The notes beneath the pieces are model-generated. The model made no database searches and had not been told where the DNA came from. It saw only the letters and a program-made list of their open reading frames with translations. Below, piece by piece: positions 8,428-16,876 of a DNA stretch of 64,000 nucleotides. The stretch comes from Mucilaginibacter sp. (GTDB lineage Bacteria; Bacteroidota; Bacteroidia; Sphingobacteriales; Sphingobacteriaceae). Location: assembly GCF_025362475.1 (NCBI RefSeq), contig NZ_JANYGH010000048.1:1-64000 (forward strand), in the 5' to 3' direction. Made by a program: the position numbers and the translations under genes. Position 1 is the first letter of the stretch, and each line of letters starts with the position of its first letter.

Positions 8428-8444
8428 AACAACGTTTGTGCCAA
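8428..8444 (-). promoter_or_regulatory. Candidate sigma-54 (-24/-12) promoter of dnaK
   Basis: The minus strand reads TTGGCAC-AAACG-TTGTT, matching the RpoN consensus TGGCAC-N5-TTGC except for the last C. The GG and GT elements have the correct 10-nt spacing. Transcription would begin near 8417, leaving a leader of about 36 nt before the chosen dnaK start. Found by eye; other promoters were not excluded. Confidence 0.45.
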
Positions 8445-8911
8445 TACCTATTTGGCAGGGCATATGGTCAGGATGACAATTATTGCGTCAGAAAAGTCAT
8501 TCCCAGTGGTGACAGGTTGGCAGAAATTAAGGTGAAAGCTGAAAGGTTAAGGGTGAAAGGTTGCGTTTAGAAGTTAAAAATGTAGTCTAAATTTTATTTA
8601 AAAGGCTGCAAAATTATATGTGGAAACATTAATTGCACTACCTAAACATAAAGAGCAGTCAGCGACCTCGGAGGCCATTGCCAAAACAATTAAGGTTAAC
8701 TTTAAAACTGCCTGGCCTACTTATATTCTATTATATACTGAAATACGTTCAAATAGAAGTCGGTTAAATTTCAATCAATAAGCTTGATTCTCGATCACCA
8801 AAAAACTCCCATCTTCATAAGTTAAAATTTCATTAACTTTACACAAACAAAACGCCTCTGTTACCAAATACTCCAAACAGGCTTATTACTACGCCTGGAA
8901 TTGCATAACAA

Positions 8912-8931
8912 AAGCTTTGTATACAAAGCTT
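8912..8931. promoter_or_regulatory. Perfect 20-bp palindrome upstream of the GNAT gene
   Basis: The sequence is AAGCTTTGTA followed by its exact reverse complement, centred 70 bp before the GNAT start codon. It could bind a dimeric repressor or form a cruciform or hairpin. There is no T run after it, so a terminator role is less likely. Confidence 0.4.
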
Positions 8932-8991
8932 ACCCTTCACTTTAAAAAAGAGAACTGGTTTACTATTGTTATTTAATTCCAAACAAATCAA

Positions 8992-9513
8992 ATGTTTTTT
9001 ATCGAATCGGAACGGTTAAAACTGATGTCGTTAACACACGAACAACTTTTGCTGCTACGGCAAGACCGCGCACTCATGGAAATTTCTATTGGGCTAACAC
9101 CGTCATTTATGCTTGTCGAACCCTTTTACTATGCCGAAATCATAGATGCCCTCGACAACTTCTGGCTACCCAACACCCTCGCCCACCCCGAAAAATATCT
9201 ATGGTATACAGATTGGGAACTGGTGCTTAAAAGTGCAAATACCTCGGTAGGCGGCATGGGCTTTGCAGGCTACCCAAATGAAAATGGCGAAGCAGAGATT
9301 GGCTATATGATTGATGGCAATCATCACAACAAAGGCTTCGCGACAGAAGCTTTAAAAACAATGATTGCCTGGGCATTCACGCATCAATTTGTAAAAGCCA
9401 TTATTGTGCATACCTATGCAGATAACCTGCCTTCGTGCCGCTTGTTAGATAAATGCGGTTTTGAACAGGTGGAAGACGTAGAAGGGTTGCTTACTTATAG
9501 GTTGGAGAAGTAA
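8992..9513 (+). CDS. GNAT-family N-acetyltransferase (RimJ/RimL-like)
   Basis: This 173-residue protein starts with the RLKLMSLTHEQLLLL type of opening found in RimJ/RimL-like GNAT proteins. The acetyl-CoA-binding core follows: GEAEIGYMIDGNHHNKGFAT (beta-4 and the pyrophosphate loop region), then VHTYADNLPSCRLLDKCGF, the usual N-x-x-S-x-x-L/V-x-x-K-x-G-F ending. Members acetylate protein N-termini, antibiotics or small amines; the substrate is not predictable. Cytoplasmic, monocistronic, and convergent with rplQ across a shared terminator. Confidence 0.9.
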   Translation: MFFIESERLKLMSLTHEQLLLLRQDRALMEISIGLTPSFMLVEPFYYAEIIDALDNFWLPNTLAHPEKYLWYTDWELVLKSANTSVGGMGFAGYPNENGEAEIGYMIDGNHHNKGFATEALKTMIAWAFTHQFVKAIIVHTYADNLPSCRLLDKCGFEQVEDVEGLLTYRLEK

Positions 9514-9643
9514 TTCAATTTGTCAGCACCGGGATTAATCAGATTCAGCTGATTCCTGGATTTGATTGTGAAAGACGCAATGAAAGGTAAAATCCCTTAA
9601 TCCGAAAATCTACTTAATTACGGTTCAGACAAAAACTATGTCA

Positions 9644-9681
9644 CAAAAAAACGCCCTGCTCAAATGAACAGGGCGTTTTTT
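9644..9681. terminator. Two-way terminator between the GNAT gene and rplQ
   Basis: ACGCCCTG (9651-9658) pairs with CAGGGCGT (9669-9676) across a 10-nt loop, with an A run before and a T run after. It therefore works as an intrinsic terminator in both directions. It ends the ribosomal operon on the minus strand and the GNAT gene on the plus strand. Confidence 0.88.
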
Positions 9682-9703
9682 AATATCTAAAAGGTAGATG
9701 AAA

Positions 9704-10249
9704 TTATTCTCCTTTTTCTTCTGCTTCCGGAGTTGCAGGAGCTTCAGTTTCAGCAACTGGCGCTTCTTTAACTTCTTCGGCAACAACAGCTTCTTCAGCA
9801 GCAACAGGTGCAGCAGTTTTAGCTTTTGCAGAAGCACCACGACGACGAGTTGATTTTTTAGCCGCAGCTGCAGTATCAACGCCGTAAACGGTGTTATAAT
9901 CAACTAACTCAATCATTGCCATTTCAGCGTTGTCACCTAAACGGTTTTCTAACTTAATGATACGAGTATAACCACCTGGACGGGTTGCTATTTTCTCAGC
10001 AATTTCGCGGAAAAGAATAGTAACTGCATCTTTATCCTGCAGGTAGCTAAATACTATACGACGAGAGTGTGTAGTATCGCTTTTTGATTTTGTTAAAAGT
10101 GGCTCAACATAACCGCGTAAAACTTTTGCTTTAGCTAATGTTGTAGTGATGCGCTTGTGTAAGATAAGCGAAGTTGCCATGTTGGCCAGCATCGCTTTGC
10201 GGTGGCTGGTAGTACGGCCTAAGTGATTGTTTTTGTTTCCGTGTCTCAT
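9704..10249 (-). CDS. rplQ: Ribosomal protein L17 with acidic Ala/Glu tail
   Basis: Large-subunit protein near the peptide exit tunnel. The first 120 or so residues are canonical L17 (MRHGNKNNHLGRTTSHRKAM, then the TTLAKAK and PGGYTRI motifs). After a basic linker (KKSTRRRGASAKAK) comes an extension of about 35 residues rich in Ala, Glu, Val and Pro, making 181 residues in all, well over the usual 120-130. Such tails are seen in some Bacteroidota; their function is unknown. Last gene of the ribosomal block, 153 bp after rpoA, before a strong terminator. Confidence 0.97.
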   Translation of the reverse strand: MRHGNKNNHLGRTTSHRKAMLANMATSLILHKRITTTLAKAKVLRGYVEPLLTKSKSDTTHSRRIVFSYLQDKDAVTILFREIAEKIATRPGGYTRIIKLENRLGDNAEMAMIELVDYNTVYGVDTAAAAKKSTRRRGASAKAKTAAPVAAEEAVVAEEVKEAPVAETEAPATPEAEEKGE

Positions 10250-10330
10250 TGTTTTTAATTATTTCACGTGCATACCGTCTGGCGATCAACTCAAGCCTTC
10301 GGAATTATGCCTTCGCTATTTTTATTATTA

Positions 10331-10397
10331 GATTCAAGAATTAAGAGTCAAGAATCAGGATATTTTCTTATATCTTGATTCTTAACTCTTGATTCTT
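10331..10397. repeat. Word-repeat hairpin between rpoA and rplQ
   Basis: Two arms, about 10335-10360 and 10373-10397, pair at roughly 22 of 25 positions. Each arm is made of near-tandem words AAGAATTA, AAGAGTCA and AAGAATCA. It lies in the 153-bp spacer inside the operon and lacks a clean T run, so it is not a typical terminator. Confidence 0.65.
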
Positions 10398-10402
10398 TTT
10401 TA

Positions 10403-11395
10403 TTATTCTTCGTCTAACTTAAATTTAGACAGGTTCATACCAAAAGATAAACCTTTTGATTTAACCAGGTCCTGAATTTCAGTTAATGATTTTTTACCAA
10501 AGTTTCTGAACTTCAACATATCAGCAACATCATACGATACTAAATCGGCAAGGCTGCGGATATCGGCAGCTTTAAGGCAATTCAATGCACGTACAGACAA
10601 GTCAAGATCAACCAATTCAGTTTTAAGGATCTTACGCATGTGTAATATCTCTTCATCAACTTCTTTGGTTTCTTCTTTGGCCTGAGCTTCAAGCATCATG
10701 TTCTCATCGCTAAATAACATAAAGTGCTGGATAAGGATCTTAGCAGCTTCTTTTAATGCATCTTCAGGATGGATAGATCCATCGGTAGCAATATCTAAAA
10801 CTAATTTTTCATAATCAGTTTTTTGCTCAACACGATAGTTCTCGATAGTATATTTTACGTTTTTTATAGGCGTAAAGATAGAATCGATAGCAATAACACC
10901 AACATTTGCATCCGGGTTTTTATTTTCCTCGCTTGGAACATAACCACGGCCTTTACCTACAGTAAGCTCAATTTCAAGCGTTACTGATGAATCCATATTG
11001 CAAAGTATCAGATCAGGATTTAATACAGTAAAGTTGTTGGAGAATTTAGTGATATCACCAGCTTTAAATTCATCCTGACCATTTATGATAACAAATACTT
11101 TCTCGTTATCGCCAGATTCACCTGTTTTTTTGAAACGAACTTGCTTAAGGTTCAAAATGATCTCGGTTACGTCTTCAACAACACCTTTGATGGTTGAAAA
11201 CTCATGCGTAACTCCTGAAAAACGAACAGAAGTTATTGCATAACCTTCTAGTGATGAAAGTAAGATACGACGTAGAGCATTACCAATGGTTATACCGAAG
11301 CCTGGTTCTAACGGACGAAATTCAAACGTTCCATCAAAATCATTCGATTTCTGCATGATAACCTTGTCTGGTTTTTGAAATGCTAAAATTGCCAT
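10403..11395 (-). CDS. rpoA: RNA polymerase alpha subunit
   Basis: This 330-residue subunit nucleates assembly of core RNA polymerase. The N-terminal dimerisation domain has FRPLEPGFGITIGNALRRIL near residue 30. The C-terminal domain (about residues 255-330) has SVRALNCLKAADIRSLADLV and NFGKKSLTEIQ, the helix-hairpin-helix region that touches promoter UP elements and activators. Length is normal. It lies 95 bp after rpsD and before rplQ, the usual alpha-operon order. Confidence 0.98.
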   Translation of the reverse strand: MAILAFQKPDKVIMQKSNDFDGTFEFRPLEPGFGITIGNALRRILLSSLEGYAITSVRFSGVTHEFSTIKGVVEDVTEIILNLKQVRFKKTGESGDNEKVFVIINGQDEFKAGDITKFSNNFTVLNPDLILCNMDSSVTLEIELTVGKGRGYVPSEENKNPDANVGVIAIDSIFTPIKNVKYTIENYRVEQKTDYEKLVLDIATDGSIHPEDALKEAAKILIQHFMLFSDENMMLEAQAKEETKEVDEEILHMRKILKTELVDLDLSVRALNCLKAADIRSLADLVSYDVADMLKFRNFGKKSLTEIQDLVKSKGLSFGMNLSKFKLDEE

Positions 11396-11490
11396 TTATA
11401 TCCTTTATTTATTGTTTGCTAATTGAAATGATTTAAACCACGAAAATGATTGACATAACATGCCAATCATCACGTGGATAAGTATCGTTA

Positions 11491-12099
11491 TTATTTTGAG
11501 TACAACTCAACGATTAAATTTTCCTTAATGTTTTCAGGTATCTCATCGCGGTTAGGATAGTTAAGGAATTTACCTGTTAAGGCATTTGCATCCCACTCTA
11601 ACCAGCTGTATTTGTTGATTCTTCTTCCGGCTACTGATGTAGTAATAGCTTCAAGTGATTTAGATTTTTCACGTACAGAAATCACATCACCTGCTTTTAA
11701 CGCGTAAGATGCAATGTTTACAACAGCACCATTAACGTTAATGTGTTTGTGATTAACCAGCTGACGGGCTCCAGAACGTGTAGGTGATATACCTAAACGG
11801 TAAACAGCATTATCTAAACGGGCCTCTAAAAATTTCAGCAAGTTTTCGCCTGTGATACCTTCTTTAGCCGATGCACGGTGAAACAAGTTTTCGAACTGAC
11901 GCTCTAATACACCGTAAGTGTATTTAACTTTTTGTTTCTCCATTAACTGGGTTGAATATTCTGATTGCTTTCCACGACGTTTGGAAGCACCATGCATTCC
12001 GGGTGGATAGTTTTTACGTTCTAACGCCTTATCCGGACCGAAGATCGGCTCACGGAAACGACGTGCTATTTTGGACTTTGGTCCTGTATATCTTGCCAT
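11491..12099 (-). CDS. rpsD: Ribosomal protein S4
   Basis: This 202-residue primary binder of 16S rRNA starts MARYTGPKSKIARRFREPI and has an S4 RNA-binding domain (about residues 92-155) with RLDNAVYRLGISPTRSGARQ. It lacks the zinc-binding Cys cluster found in some S4 proteins. In other bacteria S4 represses its own operon; no such leader structure was identified here. Spacing to rpsK is 65 bp. Confidence 0.98.
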   Translation of the reverse strand: MARYTGPKSKIARRFREPIFGPDKALERKNYPPGMHGASKRRGKQSEYSTQLMEKQKVKYTYGVLERQFENLFHRASAKEGITGENLLKFLEARLDNAVYRLGISPTRSGARQLVNHKHINVNGAVVNIASYALKAGDVISVREKSKSLEAITTSVAGRRINKYSWLEWDANALTGKFLNYPNRDEIPENIKENLIVELYSK

Positions 12100-12164
12100 T
12101 GTTGTGTGTTCTTAAAGTATCATGCAACCTTACGCTGCAGAATCTTAGCTTTAAAATCTGTTAA

Positions 12165-12554
12165 TTAAACTCTTCTTCTTTTAGACGGACGGCAACCATT
12201 GTGTGGAAGCGGCGTAATGTCTTTTATCGTGGTAACTTCAATACCTGCAGTTTGCAAAGTACGGATAGCTGATTCACGACCGGCACCAGGGCCTTTTACA
12301 AATACTTCTACCTTGCGTAAACCTAAATCATAGGCAACTTTACCGCAATCGCCGGCAGCTTGACCTGCAGCGTAAGGAGTATTCTTTTTTGAACCCTTAA
12401 AGCCCATTTTACCAGCTGATGACCATGAAATAGCCTGGCCGGTTTTGTTGGTAAGGGTGATAATGATGTTGTTAAAAGTTGCATTGATGTGTGCTTCGCC
12501 AACCGGCTCCACAATTACAATGCGCTTTTTGGTAACTTTTTTACTTTTAGCCAT
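12165..12554 (-). CDS. rpsK: Ribosomal protein S11
   Basis: This 129-residue platform protein of the small subunit carries the signature HINATFNNIIITLT near the start, then KGPGAGRESAIRTL. It ends in the conserved PHNGCRPSKRRRV tail. Normal length. The 130-bp spacer to rpsM has no recognisable signal. Confidence 0.98.
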   Translation of the reverse strand: MAKSKKVTKKRIVIVEPVGEAHINATFNNIIITLTNKTGQAISWSSAGKMGFKGSKKNTPYAAGQAAGDCGKVAYDLGLRKVEVFVKGPGAGRESAIRTLQTAGIEVTTIKDITPLPHNGCRPSKRRRV

Positions 12555-12684
12555 TTTTTTGATTATTGATTTTACGAATTACTTGGTTAATACCATAACC
12601 AGGACCCGTAACCATTCTTTATAACTTATTCCTAATGATCTTAAAGCAATAATAAATTACCACCTCTCAACCACTAATCAATTA

Positions 12685-13062
12685 TTATTTAGTAGCCTTC
12701 TTTTTGTTGGCAACTGTTTTACGTTTTCCTTTACGGGTACGTGAGTTGTTCTTAGTACGCTGACCACGTAATGGTAAACCTTTACGGTGACGTGTACCAC
12801 GGTAGCAACCTATATCCATTAAACGCTTAATGTTTAATTGAACTTCTGAACGAAGTGAACCTTCAACCTTGATCTGATCGTTAATGATTCCACGAATCGC
12901 GGCTAACTGATCATCGCTCCAGTCTTGCACCTTGGTATTAAAATCAATACCTGCTTCAGTCAAAATCTTTTGAGCTGTTGAGCGGCCTATACCGAAAATG
13001 TAAGTAAGTCCGATTTCTCCTCTTTTATTTTTTGGTAAATCAATACCTGATATCCTTGCCAT
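12685..13062 (-). CDS. rpsM: Ribosomal protein S13
   Basis: This 125-residue head protein of the small subunit contacts tRNA and L5. It begins MARISGIDLPKNKRGEIGLT, has the helix-two-turn-helix TYIFGIGRSTAQKIL, and ends with the basic RGQRTKNNSRTRKGKRKT region. Normal for the family. Preceded by rpmJ, as in most bacteria. Confidence 0.98.
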   Translation of the reverse strand: MARISGIDLPKNKRGEIGLTYIFGIGRSTAQKILTEAGIDFNTKVQDWSDDQLAAIRGIINDQIKVEGSLRSEVQLNIKRLMDIGCYRGTRHRKGLPLRGQRTKNNSRTRKGKRKTVANKKKATK

Positions 13063-13077
13063 ATTTCTTTTTTATTT

Positions 13078-13150
13078 ATTGAGTTATCGAATCATTGAAT
13101 TATCGAATTCCTTAAAATCAGTAATTCAATCTTTCTCCAATTCAAAATTG
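13078..13150. repeat. Word-repeat spacer between rpmJ and rpsM
   Basis: The words ATCGAATC, ATTGAATT and ATCGAATT run with a period of about 8 bp from 13085 to 13109. A loosely complementary AT-rich arm (GTAATTCAATC, CCAATTCAAAATTG) follows at 13121-13150. The pairing is weaker than in the other word-repeat elements. Confidence 0.45.
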
Positions 13151-13153
13151 TTC

Positions 13154-13270
13154 TTAGCCCTGGCGTTGTTTGTACTTAGGATTCTTTTTGTTAATAACAT
13201 AAAGTTTCCCGTTACGGCGAATGATCTTGCAATCAGCGCTGCGTTTCTTAATGGATGCTCTAACTTTCAT
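13154..13270 (-). CDS. rpmJ: Ribosomal protein L36
   Basis: A 38-residue ORF reads MKVRASIKKRSADCKIIRRN and ends NPKYKQRQG, the small L36 protein of the large subunit. The zinc-ligand pattern is only partly kept: Cys14 is visible, but CxxC and C/H ligands are missing, consistent with a zinc-free (C-minus) form. It sits 8 bp after infA, the standard infA-rpmJ-rpsM order. Confidence 0.97.
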   Translation of the reverse strand: MKVRASIKKRSADCKIIRRNGKLYVINKKNPKYKQRQG

Positions 13271-13278
13271 CTCTTTTA

Positions 13279-13497
13279 TTATTTATATCTATAGGTTATT
13301 CTACCCTTACTCAAATCGTACGGACTCATTTCTAACTTTACTCTGTCGCCAGGTAAAATCTTGATATAGTGCATACGCATCTTGCCAGAAATATGTGCAA
13401 TAATCTCGTGACCATTTTCAAGTTCAACCCTGAACATTGCATTTGACAATGCCTCCCTAATTGTACCGTCTTGCTCAATCGAAGATTGTTTAGCCAT
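13279..13497 (-). CDS. infA: Translation initiation factor IF-1
   Basis: This 72-residue S1/OB-fold protein starts MAKQSSIEQDGTIREALSNA and contains GHEIIAHISGKMRMHYIKIL and PGDRVKLEMSPYDLSKGRI, diagnostic of IF-1. It binds the A site of the 30S subunit during initiation. It lies 63 bp after map and 8 bp before rpmJ. Confidence 0.98.
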   Translation of the reverse strand: MAKQSSIEQDGTIREALSNAMFRVELENGHEIIAHISGKMRMHYIKILPGDRVKLEMSPYDLSKGRITYRYK

Positions 13498-13560
13498 ATT
13501 TTGTTGATTATTACTTAATTATCCGCCCTAAAACCGGGATGCAAAATTAATAAAAATTAT

Positions 13561-14352
13561 TTAATTATTATTCTTTTCTTTTAAAACATTATCAACATAT
13601 TCAAACGTTGATAAAATGTCTGGTTTACCTTTGCCAATAGCAACTGTATGCTCGTAATGCGCCGATACCTTTTTATCTGCAGTTGATACTGTCCACCCAT
13701 CATCCCAAAACTTAACACCGGCACGGCCTGCATTAATCATTGGTTCAATAGCAATCACCATACCTTCTTCCAGTTTGGTACCTGCACCACGCTTGCCGTA
13801 GTTTGGTACTTCGGGTTTTTCATGTAACTGAAGCCCTACCCCATGCCCTACAAGCTCTTTAACAACACCAAAGCCATTCTTCTCAGCATGTTCCTGTACA
13901 GCATAGCCTATATCGCCTATGCGCATACCTACAACAGCTTTTGCAACGCCCAGGTCTAAACACTCCTGCGTAACACGCATGAGCTTCTTAGTCTGTTCTG
14001 ATACCTCGCCAATGGCAAAGGTATATGCAGAATCGCCAAAGTATTTGTTTAAGATAACACCGCAGTCAACAGAAACAAGATCACCGTCGGTTAAAACATG
14101 CTTGCCCGGAAAACCATGCACCACCTGATCGTTCAGGGAGATGCATAGTGAAAATGGGAAGCCGTGATAGTTTAAAAAAGCAGGTATACCGCCATTATCG
14201 CGTATAAAAGTCTCAGCCAGCTTGTCAAGCTCGATAGTTCTCACACCGGGTCCGATAACCTTAGCTATTTCCCCAAGGGTCTTAGATACGAGTAACGAAC
14301 TTTCCCTTATGAGTTCTATCTCCTCGACAGACTTATAATTGATTTTTGACAT
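13561..14352 (-). CDS. map: Methionine aminopeptidase type I
   Basis: This 263-residue enzyme removes the initiator Met from nascent proteins. The pita-bread fold metal ligands are visible: the two Asp in SVDCGVILNKYFGDSAYTF, the His in VGHGVGLQLHEKP and Glu in AIEPMI, with the last Glu near EHTVAI. There is no N-terminal SH3 or zinc extension. It lies between secY (8 bp) and infA (63 bp), the common position in the spc operon. Confidence 0.97.
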   Translation of the reverse strand: MSKINYKSVEEIELIRESSLLVSKTLGEIAKVIGPGVRTIELDKLAETFIRDNGGIPAFLNYHGFPFSLCISLNDQVVHGFPGKHVLTDGDLVSVDCGVILNKYFGDSAYTFAIGEVSEQTKKLMRVTQECLDLGVAKAVVGMRIGDIGYAVQEHAEKNGFGVVKELVGHGVGLQLHEKPEVPNYGKRGAGTKLEEGMVIAIEPMINAGRAGVKFWDDGWTVSTADKKVSAHYEHTVAIGKGKPDILSTFEYVDNVLKEKNNN

Positions 14353-14360
14353 CTTATATG

Positions 14361-15701
14361 TTAGATCGCTGTCGGACTTGTTCCGGCAGCAGCAGGCATT
14401 GCTGTACGTCCTTTAATTCGTCCGGTTTTCATTAAACCATCATAATGGCGCATCAACAGGTGACTTTCTATTTGTTGCAATGTATCCAACACAACACCCA
14501 CCAGGATGATCAGCGACGTACCACCAAAGAATCTTGCGAAAATTGGAGACACACCAACCAAACTGGCAATTGCAGGAACGATTGCTATAATAGCCAGGAA
14601 AATAGATCCTGGTAAAGTAATTTTTGAAATTACACCATCTATATAATCTGCAGTTGTTTTACCTGGTTTAACGCCTGGGATAAAACCGCCATTCTTTTTC
14701 ATATCATCAGCCATTTGGTTAGGATTAACCGTAATAGCTGTATAGAAATAAGTGAACAGGATTATCAGTACGCCAAACAGCAAATTGTGCTGCCATGAGT
14801 TATAATTTGATAACGCAATTAAAATACCGTTTGATGAAATGCTTGGCAAAAATTGCTGTACCGTTTGTGGTATAAACATTAAAGCCTGGGCAAATATGAT
14901 AGGCATTACACCTGCCGCGTTTACCTTTAAAGGAATGTACTGACGTACGCCGCCGTATTGTTTGTTACCTACTATTCGTTTAGCATACTGCACCGCAATT
15001 TTACGGGTACCCTGCACTATCATGATAGTGAACATTACCACACCAATCAAGGCTACAATTTCAACAATGAAAGTTATCAAACCACCAGTACCTGTGGTAC
15101 GTGATGTAAACTCTGTTAAGAAAGCGCCTGGCAATTGGGCAATAATACCAACCATGATGATCAGTGATATACCATTACCAATACCTTTATCCGTAATTTT
15201 CTCTCCCAGCCACATTACAAATAATGTACCTGCGGTTAAAACAAACGTATTAAGTATAGTAAACATTGGATTGCTTATCAGCATAGCATCAGGAGCAACC
15301 TGCGATTTAAGGTAACCTATAGCCTGTAAAAACGTGATACCTATGGTTAGGTACCGCGTCCACTGGTTAAGTTTATTACGACCGCTTTCGCCTTCTTTTT
15401 GCAATTTGGTGAAGTAAGGAACAGCGATACCTAATAATTGCACCACAATTGAAGCCGAGATATAAGGCATTACACCCAATGCAAAAATTGAGGAACGTGA
15501 AAACGAACCTCCCGCAAACATATTCAGCAATCCTACTAATCCTTCTGCTTTTTGGTTTGATACTGATGCAGGATTAACCCCTGGCAGAACCACAAATGAA
15601 CCGACGCGATATATTAAAAGAAATAAGAGTGTGTTTATAATACGCACTCTCAGATCTTCGATTTTCCAGATATTGGATAATGTGGTGAAAAATTTCTTCA
15701 T
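14361..15701 (-). CDS. secY: Protein translocase subunit SecY
   Basis: This 446-residue membrane channel of the Sec translocon has ten predicted transmembrane segments. Visible family motifs include PYISASIVVQLLGIAVP, the cytoplasmic loop after TKLQKEGESGRNKLNQWTRY, and GGFIPGVKPGKTTADYID. It is the route for most exported lipoproteins and secreted enzymes in this window. Gap to rplO is 7 bp. Confidence 0.98.
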   Translation of the reverse strand: MKKFFTTLSNIWKIEDLRVRIINTLLFLLIYRVGSFVVLPGVNPASVSNQKAEGLVGLLNMFAGGSFSRSSIFALGVMPYISASIVVQLLGIAVPYFTKLQKEGESGRNKLNQWTRYLTIGITFLQAIGYLKSQVAPDAMLISNPMFTILNTFVLTAGTLFVMWLGEKITDKGIGNGISLIIMVGIIAQLPGAFLTEFTSRTTGTGGLITFIVEIVALIGVVMFTIMIVQGTRKIAVQYAKRIVGNKQYGGVRQYIPLKVNAAGVMPIIFAQALMFIPQTVQQFLPSISSNGILIALSNYNSWQHNLLFGVLIILFTYFYTAITVNPNQMADDMKKNGGFIPGVKPGKTTADYIDGVISKITLPGSIFLAIIAIVPAIASLVGVSPIFARFFGGTSLIILVGVVLDTLQQIESHLLMRHYDGLMKTGRIKGRTAMPAAAGTSPTAI

Positions 15702-15708
15702 CCTAAAA

Positions 15709-16155
15709 TTATAGCTTAACTATGGTACCACCAGCTGCTTCAATAGCTTTTTGAGCTGTAGCAGTAAATGCATGTGCCTCAACTTCTAATTTGGCTTTTA
15801 ACTCGCCACGACCAAGGATCTTAACCAGGTCATTACGAGATGCTAAACCGTGTTCTTTCAAAGTAGCGAAATCAACTTTTGTAAGTGTATATTTCTCAAC
15901 TAATTCTTGAAGTACATCAAGGTTAACGCCTGTATACTCTACACGGTTAGGGTTTTTAAAACCAACCTTAGGCACCCGACGCTGTAAAGGCATCTGACCG
16001 CCTTCAAAACCAACCTTTGTGCTTGTACCTGAACGTGACCCGGCGCCTTTATGGCCACGGGTTGACGTTCCACCACGGCCAGAACCTGTACCACGGCCAA
16101 TTCTTTTTCTATTTTTAGTAGAACCTTCTGCAGGTTTTAAATTACTTAAATTCAT
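15709..16155 (-). CDS. rplO: Ribosomal protein L15
   Basis: This 148-residue protein has the Gly/Arg-rich N-terminus NRKRIGRGTGSGRGGTSTRG and the KVGFEGGQMPLQRRVPKVGF motif of L15. The C-terminal globular part is normal. It lies 4 bp after rpmD and 7 bp before secY. Confidence 0.98.
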   Translation of the reverse strand: MNLSNLKPAEGSTKNRKRIGRGTGSGRGGTSTRGHKGAGSRSGTSTKVGFEGGQMPLQRRVPKVGFKNPNRVEYTGVNLDVLQELVEKYTLTKVDFATLKEHGLASRNDLVKILGRGELKAKLEVEAHAFTATAQKAIEAAGGTIVKL

Positions 16156-16159
16156 GATA

Positions 16160-16339
16160 TTAAATATTTTCTACCGCTACCAGGTGATTAACTTTTCTAA
16201 CCATACCTACTATAGCAGGAGTTGCCTCAACTTCCACACTGTGGTTAATTTTACGCAAGCCTAATGCTTCGATCGTCTTTTTTTGGCGCTCACTTCTGTC
16301 GATCACGCTTTTAATCTGAGTTATTTTGATTTTGGCCAT
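16160..16339 (-). CDS. rpmD: Ribosomal protein L30
   Basis: A 59-residue ORF begins MAKIKITQIKSVIDRSERQK, continues with TIEALGLRKINHSVEVEATP, and ends VNHLVAVENI, matching bacterial L30 in length and motif. It is placed between rpsE (6 bp) and rplO (4 bp), the conserved spc order. Confidence 0.97.
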   Translation of the reverse strand: MAKIKITQIKSVIDRSERQKKTIEALGLRKINHSVEVEATPAIVGMVRKVNHLVAVENI

Positions 16340-16345
16340 GACTGA

Positions 16346-16864
16346 TTATCCGTTAAATACTTTACCTAAACTAACGCCACGTTGCTGAGCTACAGTATGT
16401 GCATCACGTAATTGTGATAATGCAGATACAGTTGCTTTAACCACGTTGTGCGGATTTGATGAACCTTTTGATTTTGCCAATACGTTGTGGATACCTGCAG
16501 ACTCTAACACTGCACGCATTGCACCACCAGCAATAACACCGGTACCATTAGCTGCTGGTTTAATAAAAACAAAACCACCGCTAAATTTACCTATTTGCTC
16601 ATGAGGTACAGTACCGTTAATAATTGGCACTTTTACCAGGTTCTTTTTTGCATCATCAATACCTTTAGCAATTGCTTCAGTAACCTCTTTTGCTTTACCT
16701 AAACCGTAACCTACAACACCGTTCTCATCGCCCACTACCACAATGGCACTGAAGCTAAAAGTACGACCACCTTTGGTTACTTTGGCAACACGTTGTATGC
16801 TTACCAAGCGGTCTTTTAATTCGATCTCGCTTGTTTTTACTCTTTTTATGTTGATTGTTGACAT
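16346..16864 (-). CDS. rpsE: Ribosomal protein S5
   Basis: This 172-residue small-subunit protein helps keep decoding accurate. The double-stranded RNA-binding-like N-terminal domain carries RVAKVTKGGRTFSFSAIVVV and GLGKAKEVTEAIAKGIDDA. The C-terminal domain has ANGTGVIAGGAMRAVLESAG. Normal family length. Spacing to rplR is 12 bp. Confidence 0.98.
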   Translation of the reverse strand: MSTINIKRVKTSEIELKDRLVSIQRVAKVTKGGRTFSFSAIVVVGDENGVVGYGLGKAKEVTEAIAKGIDDAKKNLVKVPIINGTVPHEQIGKFSGGFVFIKPAANGTGVIAGGAMRAVLESAGIHNVLAKSKGSSNPHNVVKATVSALSQLRDAHTVAQQRGVSLGKVFNG

Positions 16865-16876
16865 TTCTCTTTTCGA

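Larger units (their letters stand above)
8382..8991. other. 610-bp intergenic region upstream of dnaK and the GNAT gene
   Basis: No coding sequence is supported here. The dnaK side holds a 6-bp-arm inverted repeat (TGCCAA/TTGGCA, 8439-8457) overlapping the sigma-54-like site. A one-sided run of GGTGAAAG/CTGAAAGG words lies at 8531-8560. The GNAT side holds a perfect 20-bp palindrome at 8912-8931. No CIRCE-like or other known heat-shock operator was recognised. The middle part (about 8580-8900) is AT-rich with nothing identifiable. Confidence 0.6.

Noticed and set aside
8382..8444. Longer dnaK start at 8444
   Set aside because: The 21-residue extension is not found in DnaK proteins, and it would begin upstream of the likely transcription start.
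9625..9903. Leu/Lys-rich ORF overlapping rplQ
   Set aside because: It is an alternative frame of the Ala/Glu-coding repeats in the L17 tail.
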